Shown here piece by piece: positions 1-5,304 of a stretch of DNA of 5,799 bases (position 1 is its first letter; the number at the start of each line of letters is the position of its first letter). The position numbers were made by a program, and so were the translations under genes. The stretch covers positions 1 to 5,799 of the forward strand of contig UQRJ01000201.1 in NCBI GenBank assembly GCA_900543345.1. Direction: 5' to 3'. The notes under the pieces are model-generated. The model had not been told where the DNA came from. It did not search any database and saw nothing but the letters and a program-made list of their open reading frames with translations. The DNA comes from an uncultured Sporolactobacillus sp. (GTDB lineage: Bacteria > Bacillota > Bacilli > Bacillales > Sporolactobacillaceae).

Positions 1-513
1 ATAAAAAAAGTTATGGTCGACCACGTCTTTTCGGGCACGGGTCGGCAGCGCCTGCAGATTAAAATAAGCGGATTCGATCACCGTTTGTTCGTCCACCTGC
101 TCACGTTCGATCAACTCGCGGTCGATCAAACGATAGGATCCGCCCAAGTCGAGTGCATAGAAGATCTTCGTCTCGGCCGTGTGCTCGCGGCAGAGCAGCT
201 GCTTTCCCGCCGCTGTCCGCTGTGGGAAAGAGGCCGCGCGAATCACCGGAAAAATCTGCCGCTCGTGACCTTTTAGATGAACATCGGTCTCCATGCTTTT
301 CAACGTTCGATCGACTACTTGAACATAGTCGTCAATGGCTGTGGTGCCCTGTCCGCGTACTTGGTTCATTAGATCGGACAGACCGATTGTGACACCCTTT
401 TTACTGTTTGTATTTTCAATTCTGAGCAATTCGGACCGTCGATCGTAGCGAACGGTCCGATCGTCTGTTTTCAGTTTGTCAATCAAGACATCTCTTAACT
501 CGCGAAGATTCAT
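1..513 (-). CDS. ytpQ: DUF1444 / UPF0354 family protein YtpQ, N-terminal part
   Basis: Conserved Bacillales protein of unknown molecular function, predicted cytoplasmic. The frame is open from ATG at 513 to the window edge, so 171 N-terminal residues are seen; the family is usually about 260-270 residues, so the C-terminal third lies outside. Family hallmarks read from the translation are an N-terminal start MNLRELRDVL, then KKGVTIGLSDL, FPVIRAASFP, HTAETKIFYALDLGGSYRLI and, near the edge, FNLQALPTRARKDVVDHNFFY; these match what I recall of B. subtilis YtpQ. No signal peptide or membrane segment is visible. An AAGGAAG Shine-Dalgarno lies at 524-530. An in-frame ATG at 522 abuts that site and is too close to use, so the start at 513 is preferred. 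The gene lies 59 nt after the DUF84 gene with no terminator between, so the two are probably co-transcribed. Confidence in the family is high; function is unknown. Confidence 0.9.
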   Translation of the reverse strand, partial: MNLRELRDVLIDKLKTDDRTVRYDRRSELLRIENTNSKKGVTIGLSDLMNQVRGQGTTAIDDYVQVVDRTLKSMETDVHLKGHERQIFPVIRAASFPQRTAAGKQLLCREHTAETKIFYALDLGGSYRLIDRELIEREQVDEQTVIESAYFNLQALPTRARKDVVDHNFFY

Positions 514-572
514 GCACACCATCTTCCTTTTTTTCCGCAGATGGAACCGCGGACGTCTCCGTTAGCAATAGT

Positions 573-1097
573 TTAGCACAGAAAGCCGTCATGCTCATAG
601 AGGCCGAAGATCAGCAGAAGAATATGCAGAAACATGTCGCTGCGTGTGACGCGGCCCGCGGTAAGCAGACCGATCGTCCCGCCGCGGCTGTGCACGTTTT
701 TCATATGCGCATAAGCATCGGCGAGTTCGCCCAGTTCATGCCCGGCGCAGACGCCATCGGCCAGGGCGCGCGGCAGCACGATCCGCGCCCCTCCCGCTGT
801 CTTCATCCGGCCGCGGCGATCGCATACCGCGCCCCAATTGACGAGGAACATCACGCCGTCCAGCGTATCGACGCCGCCCTCCATGCCGATGCCGTAATCG
901 CTGCCGCCCTCCGCTTTGAGCGCGGCCGCGGCCCGATTCATTGCGCCCCGCCTTGTTTCACGGTCGGACATCGGCATAGCCGAAACACCGGAGTCGACGG
1001 CGAAACTCTTGATTTGCGCCTGCAGACCCAGTTGCTCAATTAATCGCGCGACCGCCCGGATTTTGGCGGGATTTTCCGTTCCAACGCCTAATATCAT
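573..1097 (-). CDS. DUF84 family NTPase (inosine/xanthosine triphosphatase-like, YjjX family)
   Basis: Probable house-cleaning phosphatase. The family member YjjX of E. coli hydrolyses ITP and XTP, keeping deaminated purines out of nucleic acids; the exact substrate here is inferred. The 174-residue product has the family's usual length. Motifs seen: GTENPAKIRAV at residues 6-16 approximately, the nucleotide-binding start of ITPase-like folds; DSGVSAMP near 35-42; RRGAMNRAAAAL near 49-60; GIGMEGGVD near 69-77; and a C-terminal GGTIGLLTAGRVTR near 139-152. The frame stays open to an ATG at 1127, but that ATG sits inside the predicted -10 box. GGAGG at 1106-1110 lies 5 nt before ATG 1100 and 8 nt before ATG 1097, so one of these tandem ATGs is the start; 1097 is chosen by spacing. 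The gene has its own promoter after the trmB terminator and leads into ytpQ. Confidence 0.87.
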   Translation of the reverse strand: MILGVGTENPAKIRAVARLIEQLGLQAQIKSFAVDSGVSAMPMSDRETRRGAMNRAAAALKAEGGSDYGIGMEGGVDTLDGVMFLVNWGAVCDRRGRMKTAGGARIVLPRALADGVCAGHELGELADAYAHMKNVHSRGGTIGLLTAGRVTRSDMFLHILLLIFGLYEHDGFLC

Positions 1098-1105
1098 CAT
1101 CGATG

Positions 1106-1110
1106 CCTCC
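1106..1110 (-). promoter_or_regulatory. Ribosome binding site that decides the DUF84 start
   Basis: GGAGG on the minus strand, 5 nt from ATG 1100 and 8 nt from ATG 1097. It rules against the upstream in-frame ATG at 1127, which would put this site inside the coding region. Confidence 0.8.
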
Positions 1111-1125
1111 GCTTCATACGTTTTC

Positions 1126-1154
1126 ATTGTAACGGACCGGCCGTCGCGTTTCCA
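1126..1154 (-). promoter_or_regulatory. Predicted sigma-A promoter of the DUF84-ytpQ unit
   Basis: Minus-strand TGGAAA (1149-1154; 4 of 6 to consensus), a 17-nt spacer and TACAAT (1126-1131; 5 of 6). It lies downstream of the trmB terminator and about 16 nt upstream of the GGAGG site, the expected place for a promoter serving the next two genes. The transcription start would fall near 1119. The call rests on pattern only. Confidence 0.55.
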
Positions 1155-1175
1155 GCGTACCGAAACTTATATAAG

Positions 1176-1202
1176 AAAAAACGCCCGCTTTCCAGTCGGA
1201 CG
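1176..1202 (-). terminator. Intrinsic terminator downstream of trmB
   Basis: On the minus strand CGTCCG (1202-1197) pairs with CGGGCG (1187-1182), one pair being G-U. Inside, after a bulged A, CT pairs with AG around a GGAA tetraloop. Six T residues (1181-1176) follow directly. It closes the phosphotransferase-trmB transcript before the DUF84 promoter. Confidence 0.7.
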
Positions 1203-1207
1203 CCGAT

Positions 1208-1235
1208 GACTCCGCCGCTGCCGGGCGGCGAAGCC
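1208..1235 (-). other. Strong GC-rich hairpin in the trmB 3' untranslated region
   Basis: Two 11-nt arms (1235-1225 and 1218-1208), starting GGCTTCGCCGC and ending GCGGCGGAGTC, pair with two G-U wobbles around the 6-nt loop CCGGCA. No T-run follows, so it is not a terminator alone. It sits just upstream of the U-tailed hairpin and may stabilise the mRNA 3' end or help termination. Confidence 0.6.
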
Positions 1236-1265
1236 GTGCAAAATTTTTTGCCGCAACCGTCACCG

Positions 1266-1919
1266 TTACTCATTATTCACGACGGCTTCGCAGCTGTAAA
1301 TCCGCTGTCCTTGTTGCGAAAACTTTTCCTCATATTCGGTCATAATATTTTCACGGCCATCATGAGCGACAGCGCGATGAAGATCAAGGCTGACGTTCCT
1401 AAGCAAAAAACCATACATTGAAAAGCTTTCCAATGAGTATTCGAATAAGCCCTGATTATCGGTTTTAAAATAAATCACGCCGCTTGGCTTTAAGACATAG
1501 TCATACTGAGCGAGAAAAGACGAATAGGTCAGGCGGCGTTTTTCATGACGCTTTTTTGGCCACGGATCGCAGAAGTTCAAATAAATCGCATCGACTTCGC
1601 TTTCCGCAAAAAAATTTGTCAGCCCGCGCGCATCGTCGTTCACCAACCGTACATTGGTGACACCGGCATCCAGACATTTCTGCAGAGCGGTAACAATAAC
1701 GCTCTCATGCAGTTCGATGCCGATAAAGTTCCATGCCGGATGCCTTTCGGCCATTTCCACAATGAATTTTCCTTTACCCGTCCCAATCTCCACATTCAAC
1801 GGAGCTTCACGGTGAAATGCCTCATTCCATTCGCCGCTGTAGTATTTCGGAGACGGGATCACAATATCCGAATGCCGGTTAAGTTTTTCCCTCGCCCACG
1901 GTTTGTGGCGTACTCTCAT
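1266..1919 (-). CDS. trmB: tRNA (guanine-N7-)-methyltransferase TrmB
   Basis: Uses S-adenosylmethionine to form m7G at position 46 of the tRNA variable loop; soluble, Rossmann-fold class I methyltransferase. The 217-residue length is typical. Motifs in order: MRVRHKPWA at the N-terminus; EIGTGKGKF at 44-52, the SAM-binding loop; GIEL at 67-70; NDDA at 94-97; YLNFCDPWPKKRHEKRRLT at 113-131, the family signature for tRNA binding and catalysis; KTDN at 152-155; and NIMTEYEEKF at 191-200. The signature reads NFCDPWPK where Ser is usual before Asp; this looks a mild change. GAGGAG at 1928-1933 stands 8 nt before the ATG. A nearby ATG at 1923 is out of frame. The gene follows the YtmP-like gene by 82 nt with no terminator between, and the adjacency of trmB and ytmP is known in Bacilli. 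It ends before a hairpin and terminator. Confidence 0.97.
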   Translation of the reverse strand: MRVRHKPWAREKLNRHSDIVIPSPKYYSGEWNEAFHREAPLNVEIGTGKGKFIVEMAERHPAWNFIGIELHESVIVTALQKCLDAGVTNVRLVNDDARGLTNFFAESEVDAIYLNFCDPWPKKRHEKRRLTYSSFLAQYDYVLKPSGVIYFKTDNQGLFEYSLESFSMYGFLLRNVSLDLHRAVAHDGRENIMTEYEEKFSQQGQRIYSCEAVVNNE

Positions 1920-2001
1920 TCATGATTCTCCTCTTTAATTTGCCGGCCTACACCGGCCGATCGTGCCCATTCTGCCGCCGGTATAACCGTACGAGCGGAT
2001 A

Positions 2002-2799
2002 TCACCAGCCGATCGATTCGATATAATCATGCAACCAAAATAGATCTTTTTCAAACAGCAGCACTTTCTTTGCGTCGCCGTGCTCCTGATGCCAGAACAT
2101 GAAGCGAAGTGTCATCGCTACCATATACCAGAGCAGCCGCAGCCGCAGAGACCCGGTCATTTTCCAACCGTAGAGTGCCAGCCACTCGGGCCATTTTTCT
2201 TCCTCGATATACCAGTACAACAGCATCGCCAGATCCATTGCCGGATCGGCAATCACCGCCTGATCCCAGTCGACCAGATACAAATGGTCGTGCTCCTGAT
2301 CGAGAAGCCAGTTATTATGATTCACATCCGAATGGCAGAGGGCTTTATCCGCCGTTTCGACACGTTCGGCCGTTTCCCTCAGAAAGGCGATCGACACCTC
2401 TATCACGGCGGTTTTCCCCCGCCCGACAGCCCGTTCTGCCAGCTCGGCGCAGATCTGCAGGGCCGATACCGGTTTTTTGCCGAGTCGTTTCATCATCGAC
2501 AGGAGCGGATTAGACGTATGAATTTTCCGCAGCAGTCCGGCCACCTTCGGAGAACTCATCTCTTCGGGCAGCAGAACGCGTCCGTCGGTCCAGCGCTGTG
2601 CGGTCAACACGTCGCCGCTGCCCGTCCGCTGAGTCCACAGCAGTTTCGGTACGATTCCTTCTGCGGAAAGCATGGCAAGAAACGGCGAAGAATTACGTTT
2701 GATGAACAGTTTATGCTCGCCGGAACGCGCCATAAACGCCTCACCCGTCAGTCCCCCGGCCGATGATAACACCCATTCCTCGCTGTCGAAAAACTTCAT
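2002..2799 (-). CDS. ytmP: YtmP-like phosphotransferase (aminoglycoside phosphotransferase / choline kinase superfamily)
   Basis: Small-molecule kinase fold of 265 residues; the substrate is unknown. Visible features: an N-terminal lobe with LFIKRNSSP near 31-39, where K34 is the likely ATP-contacting Lys; the catalytic loop HSDVNHNNWLL at 156-166, corresponding to the superfamily HxDxxxxN pattern, with D158 the likely base and N163 a metal ligand; and LVDWDQAVIADPAMDLAMLL at 175-194, where D177 is the likely Mg-binding Asp. The catalytic motif has HSD where HGD is common. The helical C-terminus is rich in Trp and Tyr, and no signal peptide is seen. AGAGGTG (2807-2813) lies 7 nt before the ATG. 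The gene has its own promoter and is followed by trmB, so a link to tRNA or ribosome upkeep is possible but only inferred from neighbours. Family confidence is high; the symbol rests on similarity and synteny. Confidence 0.87.
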   Translation of the reverse strand: MKFFDSEEWVLSSAGGLTGEAFMARSGEHKLFIKRNSSPFLAMLSAEGIVPKLLWTQRTGSGDVLTAQRWTDGRVLLPEEMSSPKVAGLLRKIHTSNPLLSMMKRLGKKPVSALQICAELAERAVGRGKTAVIEVSIAFLRETAERVETADKALCHSDVNHNNWLLDQEHDHLYLVDWDQAVIADPAMDLAMLLYWYIEEEKWPEWLALYGWKMTGSLRLRLLWYMVAMTLRFMFWHQEHGDAKKVLLFEKDLFWLHDYIESIGW

Positions 2800-2872
2800 T
2801 GCAAAGCACCTCTACCTATCTGGTCGGAAAATTCGTTTTGGTCGGGACGCATAAAAGAAGACTATGCATAAA

Positions 2873-2901
2873 AATATACCACTTTCGGCCTATGTGAACA
2901 A
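2873..2901 (-). promoter_or_regulatory. Predicted sigma-A promoter of the ytmP-trmB unit
   Basis: Minus strand: TTGTTC (2896-2901), a 17-nt spacer and TATATT (2873-2878; 5 of 6 to consensus). It lies between the NERD-like stop and the ytmP start, leaving a leader of about 65 nt. No convincing terminator is seen for the upstream NERD-like gene, so some readthrough is likely. Confidence 0.6.
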
Positions 2902-2924
2902 TTCTTTTATCGTTTTCCGTTGCT

Positions 2925-3662
2925 TCAGAACGTCGCATCGGAAAAGCGTTCTTTGTCAACCGTTTCACAGTGGCGTAGCAGCCCTTCGGCAATCAACGCC
3001 TGATCTTTTTTTACCATGAAAGTATGACGATTAATTTGTGTAAACCAGTCACGTTTGGAACGCCGGTCAACAAAACGAATCCCCCGTTCTCCGGGGACAA
3101 ATTCGATATAACCGTCCGGGGCGTAGACCGCTGCCACAACCGACAGTCCGGCGACACCGCACTTTCGACAGAACGCTTCCACAACCGCCCGCGTCCGTTT
3201 GAGCGCGATCAGCGGATTCAGCAGCTCCCGGGTGCCGCCGTTGACGATCTCCTGCCACTTACGTTCGGAGATTTCCTGAAATACGCTTCCGGCCTCGCCT
3301 TTGAGCACATGAACGCACCAGATTTCATCATCGGTCAATAGCAGCGAATCAAGCTGCACCGCCGCCTGGCCGGTCAGAAGCACGGGCCGATACAGCAGCA
3401 GCGAGCGATCGCTCAGTATCCGCAGCAGCTTTTGTAAGTCGCCGTCGCGCTGCAATTCTTCCGGACACTCGGATGTGCGTTCCGCCGTTTTCGTCGCCCA
3501 CTCCAGCTGCATGCGATAGAGCCAATCGTCAAAACCGGACATGGCCGCATTCCGCCACTGAGCTTGCCGGCGCCCTTTTAGCCGCAGGAAACGATTCATA
3601 TAACGCGTCAGATCCAGCTGATAGCGCGACACACATTGACGGACTTTAATCAGCTGAGCCAT
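2925..3662 (-). CDS. NERD (nuclease-related domain)-like protein
   Basis: A 245-residue soluble protein resembling the NERD-domain proteins found beside ytmP in Bacilli. The N-terminus MAQLIKVRQCVSRYQLDLTR, with a basic stretch RLKGRRQAQW, matches the conserved start of that group as I recall it. The NERD-like core spans roughly residues 95-165: a TGQAAVQLDSLLL segment with D105 at the place of the conserved metal-binding Asp, then WCVHVLKGE, where the usual Glu-x-Lys reads VLK so that Lys is kept and Glu is missing, then NPLIALKRTRAVVEAF. A C-terminal GIRFVDRRSKRDWF follows. Nuclease activity is therefore doubtful and a structural or binding role is possible. The frame opens 3 codons earlier with GTG at 3671, but AAGGG fits the ATG at 3662 with about 8 nt spacing. 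It has its own promoter and diverges from cysK. Function is unknown. Confidence 0.78.
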   Translation of the reverse strand: MAQLIKVRQCVSRYQLDLTRYMNRFLRLKGRRQAQWRNAAMSGFDDWLYRMQLEWATKTAERTSECPEELQRDGDLQKLLRILSDRSLLLYRPVLLTGQAAVQLDSLLLTDDEIWCVHVLKGEAGSVFQEISERKWQEIVNGGTRELLNPLIALKRTRAVVEAFCRKCGVAGLSVVAAVYAPDGYIEFVPGERGIRFVDRRSKRDWFTQINRHTFMVKKDQALIAEGLLRHCETVDKERFSDATF

Positions 3663-3694
3663 TTTATTCACCCTTTTTTATTTCTTCTGTTTCG

Positions 3695-3723
3695 ATCATA
3701 TTCCCCCGAGGCTGTCTGTGCAA
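3695..3723 (-). promoter_or_regulatory. Predicted sigma-A promoter of the NERD-like gene
   Basis: Minus strand TTGCAC (3718-3723), a 17-nt spacer and TATGAT (3695-3700; 5 of 6 to consensus). The position gives a short leader before the AAGGG site. It diverges from the cysK promoter about 50 bp away. Confidence 0.55.
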
Positions 3724-3753
3724 GTCGTAATTTTTCGTCCGAATCGCCAACGA

Positions 3754-3782
3754 CTTTTTTCTGCTTCCCAATCCTGTATAAT
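3754..3782 (+). promoter_or_regulatory. Predicted cysK promoter with a perfect -10 box
   Basis: TATAAT at 3777-3782 is a full consensus -10. At 17-nt spacing the -35 region is only a T-rich stretch (CTTTTT at 3754-3759), so the promoter may need an activator or be tightly controlled. The start of transcription would fall near 3789, giving a leader of about 75 nt. CymR control is known for Bacillus cysteine genes, but I could not identify a CymR box with confidence. Confidence 0.6.
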
Positions 3783-3796
3783 ATAGTTAAATGTGA

Positions 3797-3838
3797 CTAT
3801 TCTTCATCCAAAGCCACCAAGCGGCGTGAGAAGAATAG
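3797..3838 (+). promoter_or_regulatory. Inverted repeat / stem-loop in the cysK 5' leader
   Basis: CTATTCTTC (3797-3805) is the exact reverse complement of GAAGAATAG (3830-3838), giving a perfect 9-bp stem with a 24-nt loop. The 3' arm covers the purine-rich stretch just before the ATG of the 7-codon upstream ORF, so folding could hide that ribosome site. It could equally be an operator for a dimeric regulator. It does not look like a SAM riboswitch or T-box, because their conserved core motifs are absent. Confidence 0.5.
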
Positions 3839-3840
3839 CG

Positions 3841-3864
3841 ATGAAAGCGAGTGTCCTATTTTGA
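3841..3864 (+). CDS. Possible 7-residue upstream ORF coupled to cysK
   Basis: ATG at 3841 opens a mini-ORF reading MKASVLF, whose TGA stop (3862-3864) overlaps the cysK ATG (3864-3866) as TGATG, the classic arrangement for translational coupling. A weak purine-rich site (GAGAAG, 3828-3833) lies 7 nt before its ATG, while cysK itself has no good Shine-Dalgarno. The peptide has no Cys codon, so classical cysteine attenuation is not indicated. It may be chance; no protein evidence can be judged here. Confidence 0.3.
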   Translation: MKASVLF

Positions 3865-4796
3865 TGGAAAAAAAAGTTAAAACAATCGATGAACTGGTGG
3901 GAAACACGCCGATGGTCCGTCTAAACCGACTGCCGGATCCGAACGGAGCAACCATCTACGCGAAACTGGAGTATTTCAATCCGACGAAAAGTGTCAAAGA
4001 CAGAGCCGCTCTAAACATGATCCGCGTCGCCGAAAAAGAAGGAAAATTACATCGGGGATCAACGATTATCGAACCAACCTCCGGCAATATGGGCATTAGC
4101 CTGGCAATGAACGCGGTCGCACGCGGTTATAAGGCCGTGATTGTTATGCCGGATACGGTAACGCCGGAACGGATCAACCTGCTGAAAGGATTTGGAGCCG
4201 AAGTCGTGCTGACGCCCGGAAAAGACAAAATGCCCGGCGCGATTCGCAAAGCCGAGCAACTGATCCGAAAAACGCCGGACAGCTTCATGCCGATGCAATT
4301 CAGTAATCCGGCCAATCCCGACGCCCACCGGAAAACCACAGCCGTCGAAATCATCAACGACGTCCGAGCGGTCGGTAAGCCGCTAAAAGCTCTCGTCGGT
4401 GCAGCCGGTTCGGGCGGAACGATTACCGGTACGGGTGAGGTACTGAAAAAAGAATTTCCCGGCTTGACCCTTCACGTTTGCGAGCCGGCCAACTCTCCGG
4501 TCCTCTCCGGCGGAAAACCCGGCCGTCATAAAATTGTCGGAACCAGTCCCGGCTTCATTCCCGAAACGCTGAATCTCTCGTTAATCGACGAAGTCGTTAA
4601 AGTCAGTGATAACGATGCTTACGAAATCACCAGGAAACTGGCCCGGGAAGAGGGGATTCTCTGCGGTCCCTCTTCCGGGGCCTCCGTCTTCGTGGCTCTG
4701 CAAGTCGCCCGACGATACAAACCGAACACGATTGTCGTTTGTATTGTCAACGACACGGGCGAACGATACCTGTCGGGAGATATTTTCCAGCGATAA
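3864..4796 (+). CDS. cysK: Cysteine synthase (O-acetylserine sulfhydrylase), PLP-dependent
   Basis: Makes L-cysteine from O-acetylserine and sulfide; cytoplasmic fold-type II PLP enzyme, usually a dimer. The 310-residue product is the normal length. Seen in order: ELVGNTPMVRLNRL at 10-23; NPTKSVKDR at 39-47 with the PLP lysine K45; EPTSGNMGISLAM at 70-82, the substrate-carboxylate loop; MPDTVTPER at 95-103; QFSNPANPDAHRKTT at 145-159; the phosphate-binding loop GAAGSGGTITG at 179-189; SPVLSGGKPG at 211-220; and CGPSSGAS at 267-274, with a Ser near the PLP ring nitrogen. The family's TSGNTG loop reads TSGNMG, with Met at 76. The C-terminal NDTGERYLSGDIF resembles clostridial-type CysK. The frame is open far upstream, but that part precedes the -10 box and contains no other ATG or GTG after the predicted transcription start. 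The start lacks a clear Shine-Dalgarno and overlaps a mini-ORF stop. A CBS-like or SbnA-like substrate range cannot be excluded. Confidence 0.93.
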   Translation: MEKKVKTIDELVGNTPMVRLNRLPDPNGATIYAKLEYFNPTKSVKDRAALNMIRVAEKEGKLHRGSTIIEPTSGNMGISLAMNAVARGYKAVIVMPDTVTPERINLLKGFGAEVVLTPGKDKMPGAIRKAEQLIRKTPDSFMPMQFSNPANPDAHRKTTAVEIINDVRAVGKPLKALVGAAGSGGTITGTGEVLKKEFPGLTLHVCEPANSPVLSGGKPGRHKIVGTSPGFIPETLNLSLIDEVVKVSDNDAYEITRKLAREEGILCGPSSGASVFVALQVARRYKPNTIVVCIVNDTGERYLSGDIFQR

Positions 4797-4815
4797 AAAA
4801 AATAGCGAAAAAAAT

Positions 4816-4843
4816 TTGACATTTATTCATTTAGCGTTATATT
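4816..4843 (+). promoter_or_regulatory. Strong predicted sigma-A promoter upstream of ytzE
   Basis: Perfect TTGACA (4816-4821), a 16-nt spacer and TATATT (4838-4843), set in AT-rich DNA 19 nt after the cysK stop. Transcription would begin near 4850, directly before a structured RNA element and about 170 nt ahead of the ytzE start. It is the best promoter match in the window. Confidence 0.75.
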
Positions 4844-4853
4844 AAAAATAAGT

Positions 4854-4896
4854 AGAAGGGCCGTCCTGCGACGGTCCGGATCACCTTCTCGTTTTT
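4854..4896 (+). terminator. Terminator-like structured leader (cysK terminator or ytzE attenuator)
   Basis: AGAAGG (4854-4859) pairs with CCTTCT (4884-4889). Inside, GCCGTC (4860-4865) pairs with GACGGT (4870-4875) around CTGC; an alternative fold joins GGGCCGTC (4858-4865) with GACGGTCC (4870-4877). CG and then five T residues (4892-4896) follow. It would stop cysK readthrough, but it also lies just a few nt after the predicted start of the TTGACA promoter. It could therefore give a short RNA or attenuate ytzE. From 4897 to 5006 I see no gene and no convincing second promoter. Confidence 0.5.
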
Positions 4897-5006
4897 GTGT
4901 GTATTACTGTGCTGTCAATGACGATTCATATCCGAAGTCACAGGATCATAAAAAGAAGTGAAGAGAGCGCCTGCTCGCCGATCTTTCTTTTGATGATAAT
5001 AAATAC

Positions 5007-5012
5007 GGGGAG
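5007..5012 (+). promoter_or_regulatory. Ribosome binding site that selects the ytzE TTG start
   Basis: GGGGAG stands 7 nt before TTG at 5020, while it is only 2 nt before the ATG at 5015. That ATG would give just ATG-GTT-TGA in another frame. This favours TTG as the real start. Confidence 0.75.
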
Positions 5013-5019
5013 TGATGGT

Positions 5020-5238
5020 TTGAGTCCTTCAACTGATCGGATGCTGAACCGCGTGAAATCCGTTTACTTGTATATTCGGCAGCGGGGCACCGTCACGACG
5101 CAGGAACTGGTTGAAGAATTTGACATGACACAGAGAACAATGCAGAGAGACTTGACTATTTTGTCCTATAACCACTTGGTCAAAAGTCCGAAGAGAGGCC
5201 AGTGGACGATCACCGAAAGAAAAGTGAAAGTATCTTGA
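5020..5238 (+). CDS. ytzE: Small DeoR-type helix-turn-helix regulator, YtzE-like
   Basis: A 72-residue stand-alone DNA-binding protein with the winged-helix HTH of DeoR-family regulators and no effector domain. The HTH covers about residues 11-56: VKSVYLYIRQRGTVTTQELV forms the first helices, FDMTQRTMQRDLTILSYNHL the turn and recognition helix, and KRGQWTI the wing. Length and sequence fit B. subtilis YtzE as I recall it; the target genes are unknown. The start is TTG, chosen because of GGGGAG 7 nt upstream and because the conserved family start SPSTDRMLNRVKSVY begins right there. The frame extends upstream to a GTG at 4897, but that stretch is not like the family. It is probably expressed from the TTGACA promoter through a structured leader of about 170 nt, and it is followed by a strong terminator, making it a single-gene unit. 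Confidence 0.88.
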   Translation: MSPSTDRMLNRVKSVYLYIRQRGTVTTQELVEEFDMTQRTMQRDLTILSYNHLVKSPKRGQWTITERKVKVS

Positions 5239-5262
5239 GCTGTTTCGGAAACAGCTCTTTTT
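5237..5262 (+). terminator. Strong intrinsic terminator of ytzE
   Basis: GAGCTGTTT (5237-5245) and AAACAGCTC (5249-5257) form a perfect 9-bp stem with loop CGG, followed by five T residues. The hairpin begins inside the ytzE TGA stop codon (5236-5238), so the gene has almost no 3' untranslated region. Confidence 0.92.
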
Positions 5263-5304
5263 ATTTGCCAAAATCAATGGAGAAGGAGCGCGCGTCCAGC
5301 ATTG

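Noticed and set aside
591..1043. Plus-strand open frames opposite the DUF84 gene
   Set aside because: Antisense to a well-supported NTPase gene, with no recognisable motif and no ribosome site.
1942..1957. GCCGG/CCGGC inverted repeat upstream of trmB, considered as a terminator
   Set aside because: Only 5 bp with a 6-nt loop and no T-run; it lies between co-oriented genes and just before the trmB ribosome site. A mild effect on translation is possible but not supported.
2080..2766. Long open frame on the plus strand opposite the ytmP-like gene
   Set aside because: Fully antisense to a gene with clear kinase motifs; the translation resembles no family and is rich in His, Gln, Pro and Arg as expected of an antisense shadow.
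3636..3863. In-frame N-terminal extension of CysK
   Set aside because: It overlaps the NERD-like gene start and the predicted promoter, has no family likeness, and no usable ATG or GTG lies between the -10 box and 3864.
3783..3863. Known riboswitch or T-box in the cysK leader
   Set aside because: No SAM-riboswitch core and no T-box sequence (AGGGTGGNACCGCG-like) is present, and the leader is too short for a T-box.
4897..5019. In-frame N-terminal extension of YtzE from a GTG at 4897
   Set aside because: The extension has no resemblance to DeoR-type proteins, starts beside the T-run of a terminator-like hairpin, and a good Shine-Dalgarno with the family start lies at 5007-5020.
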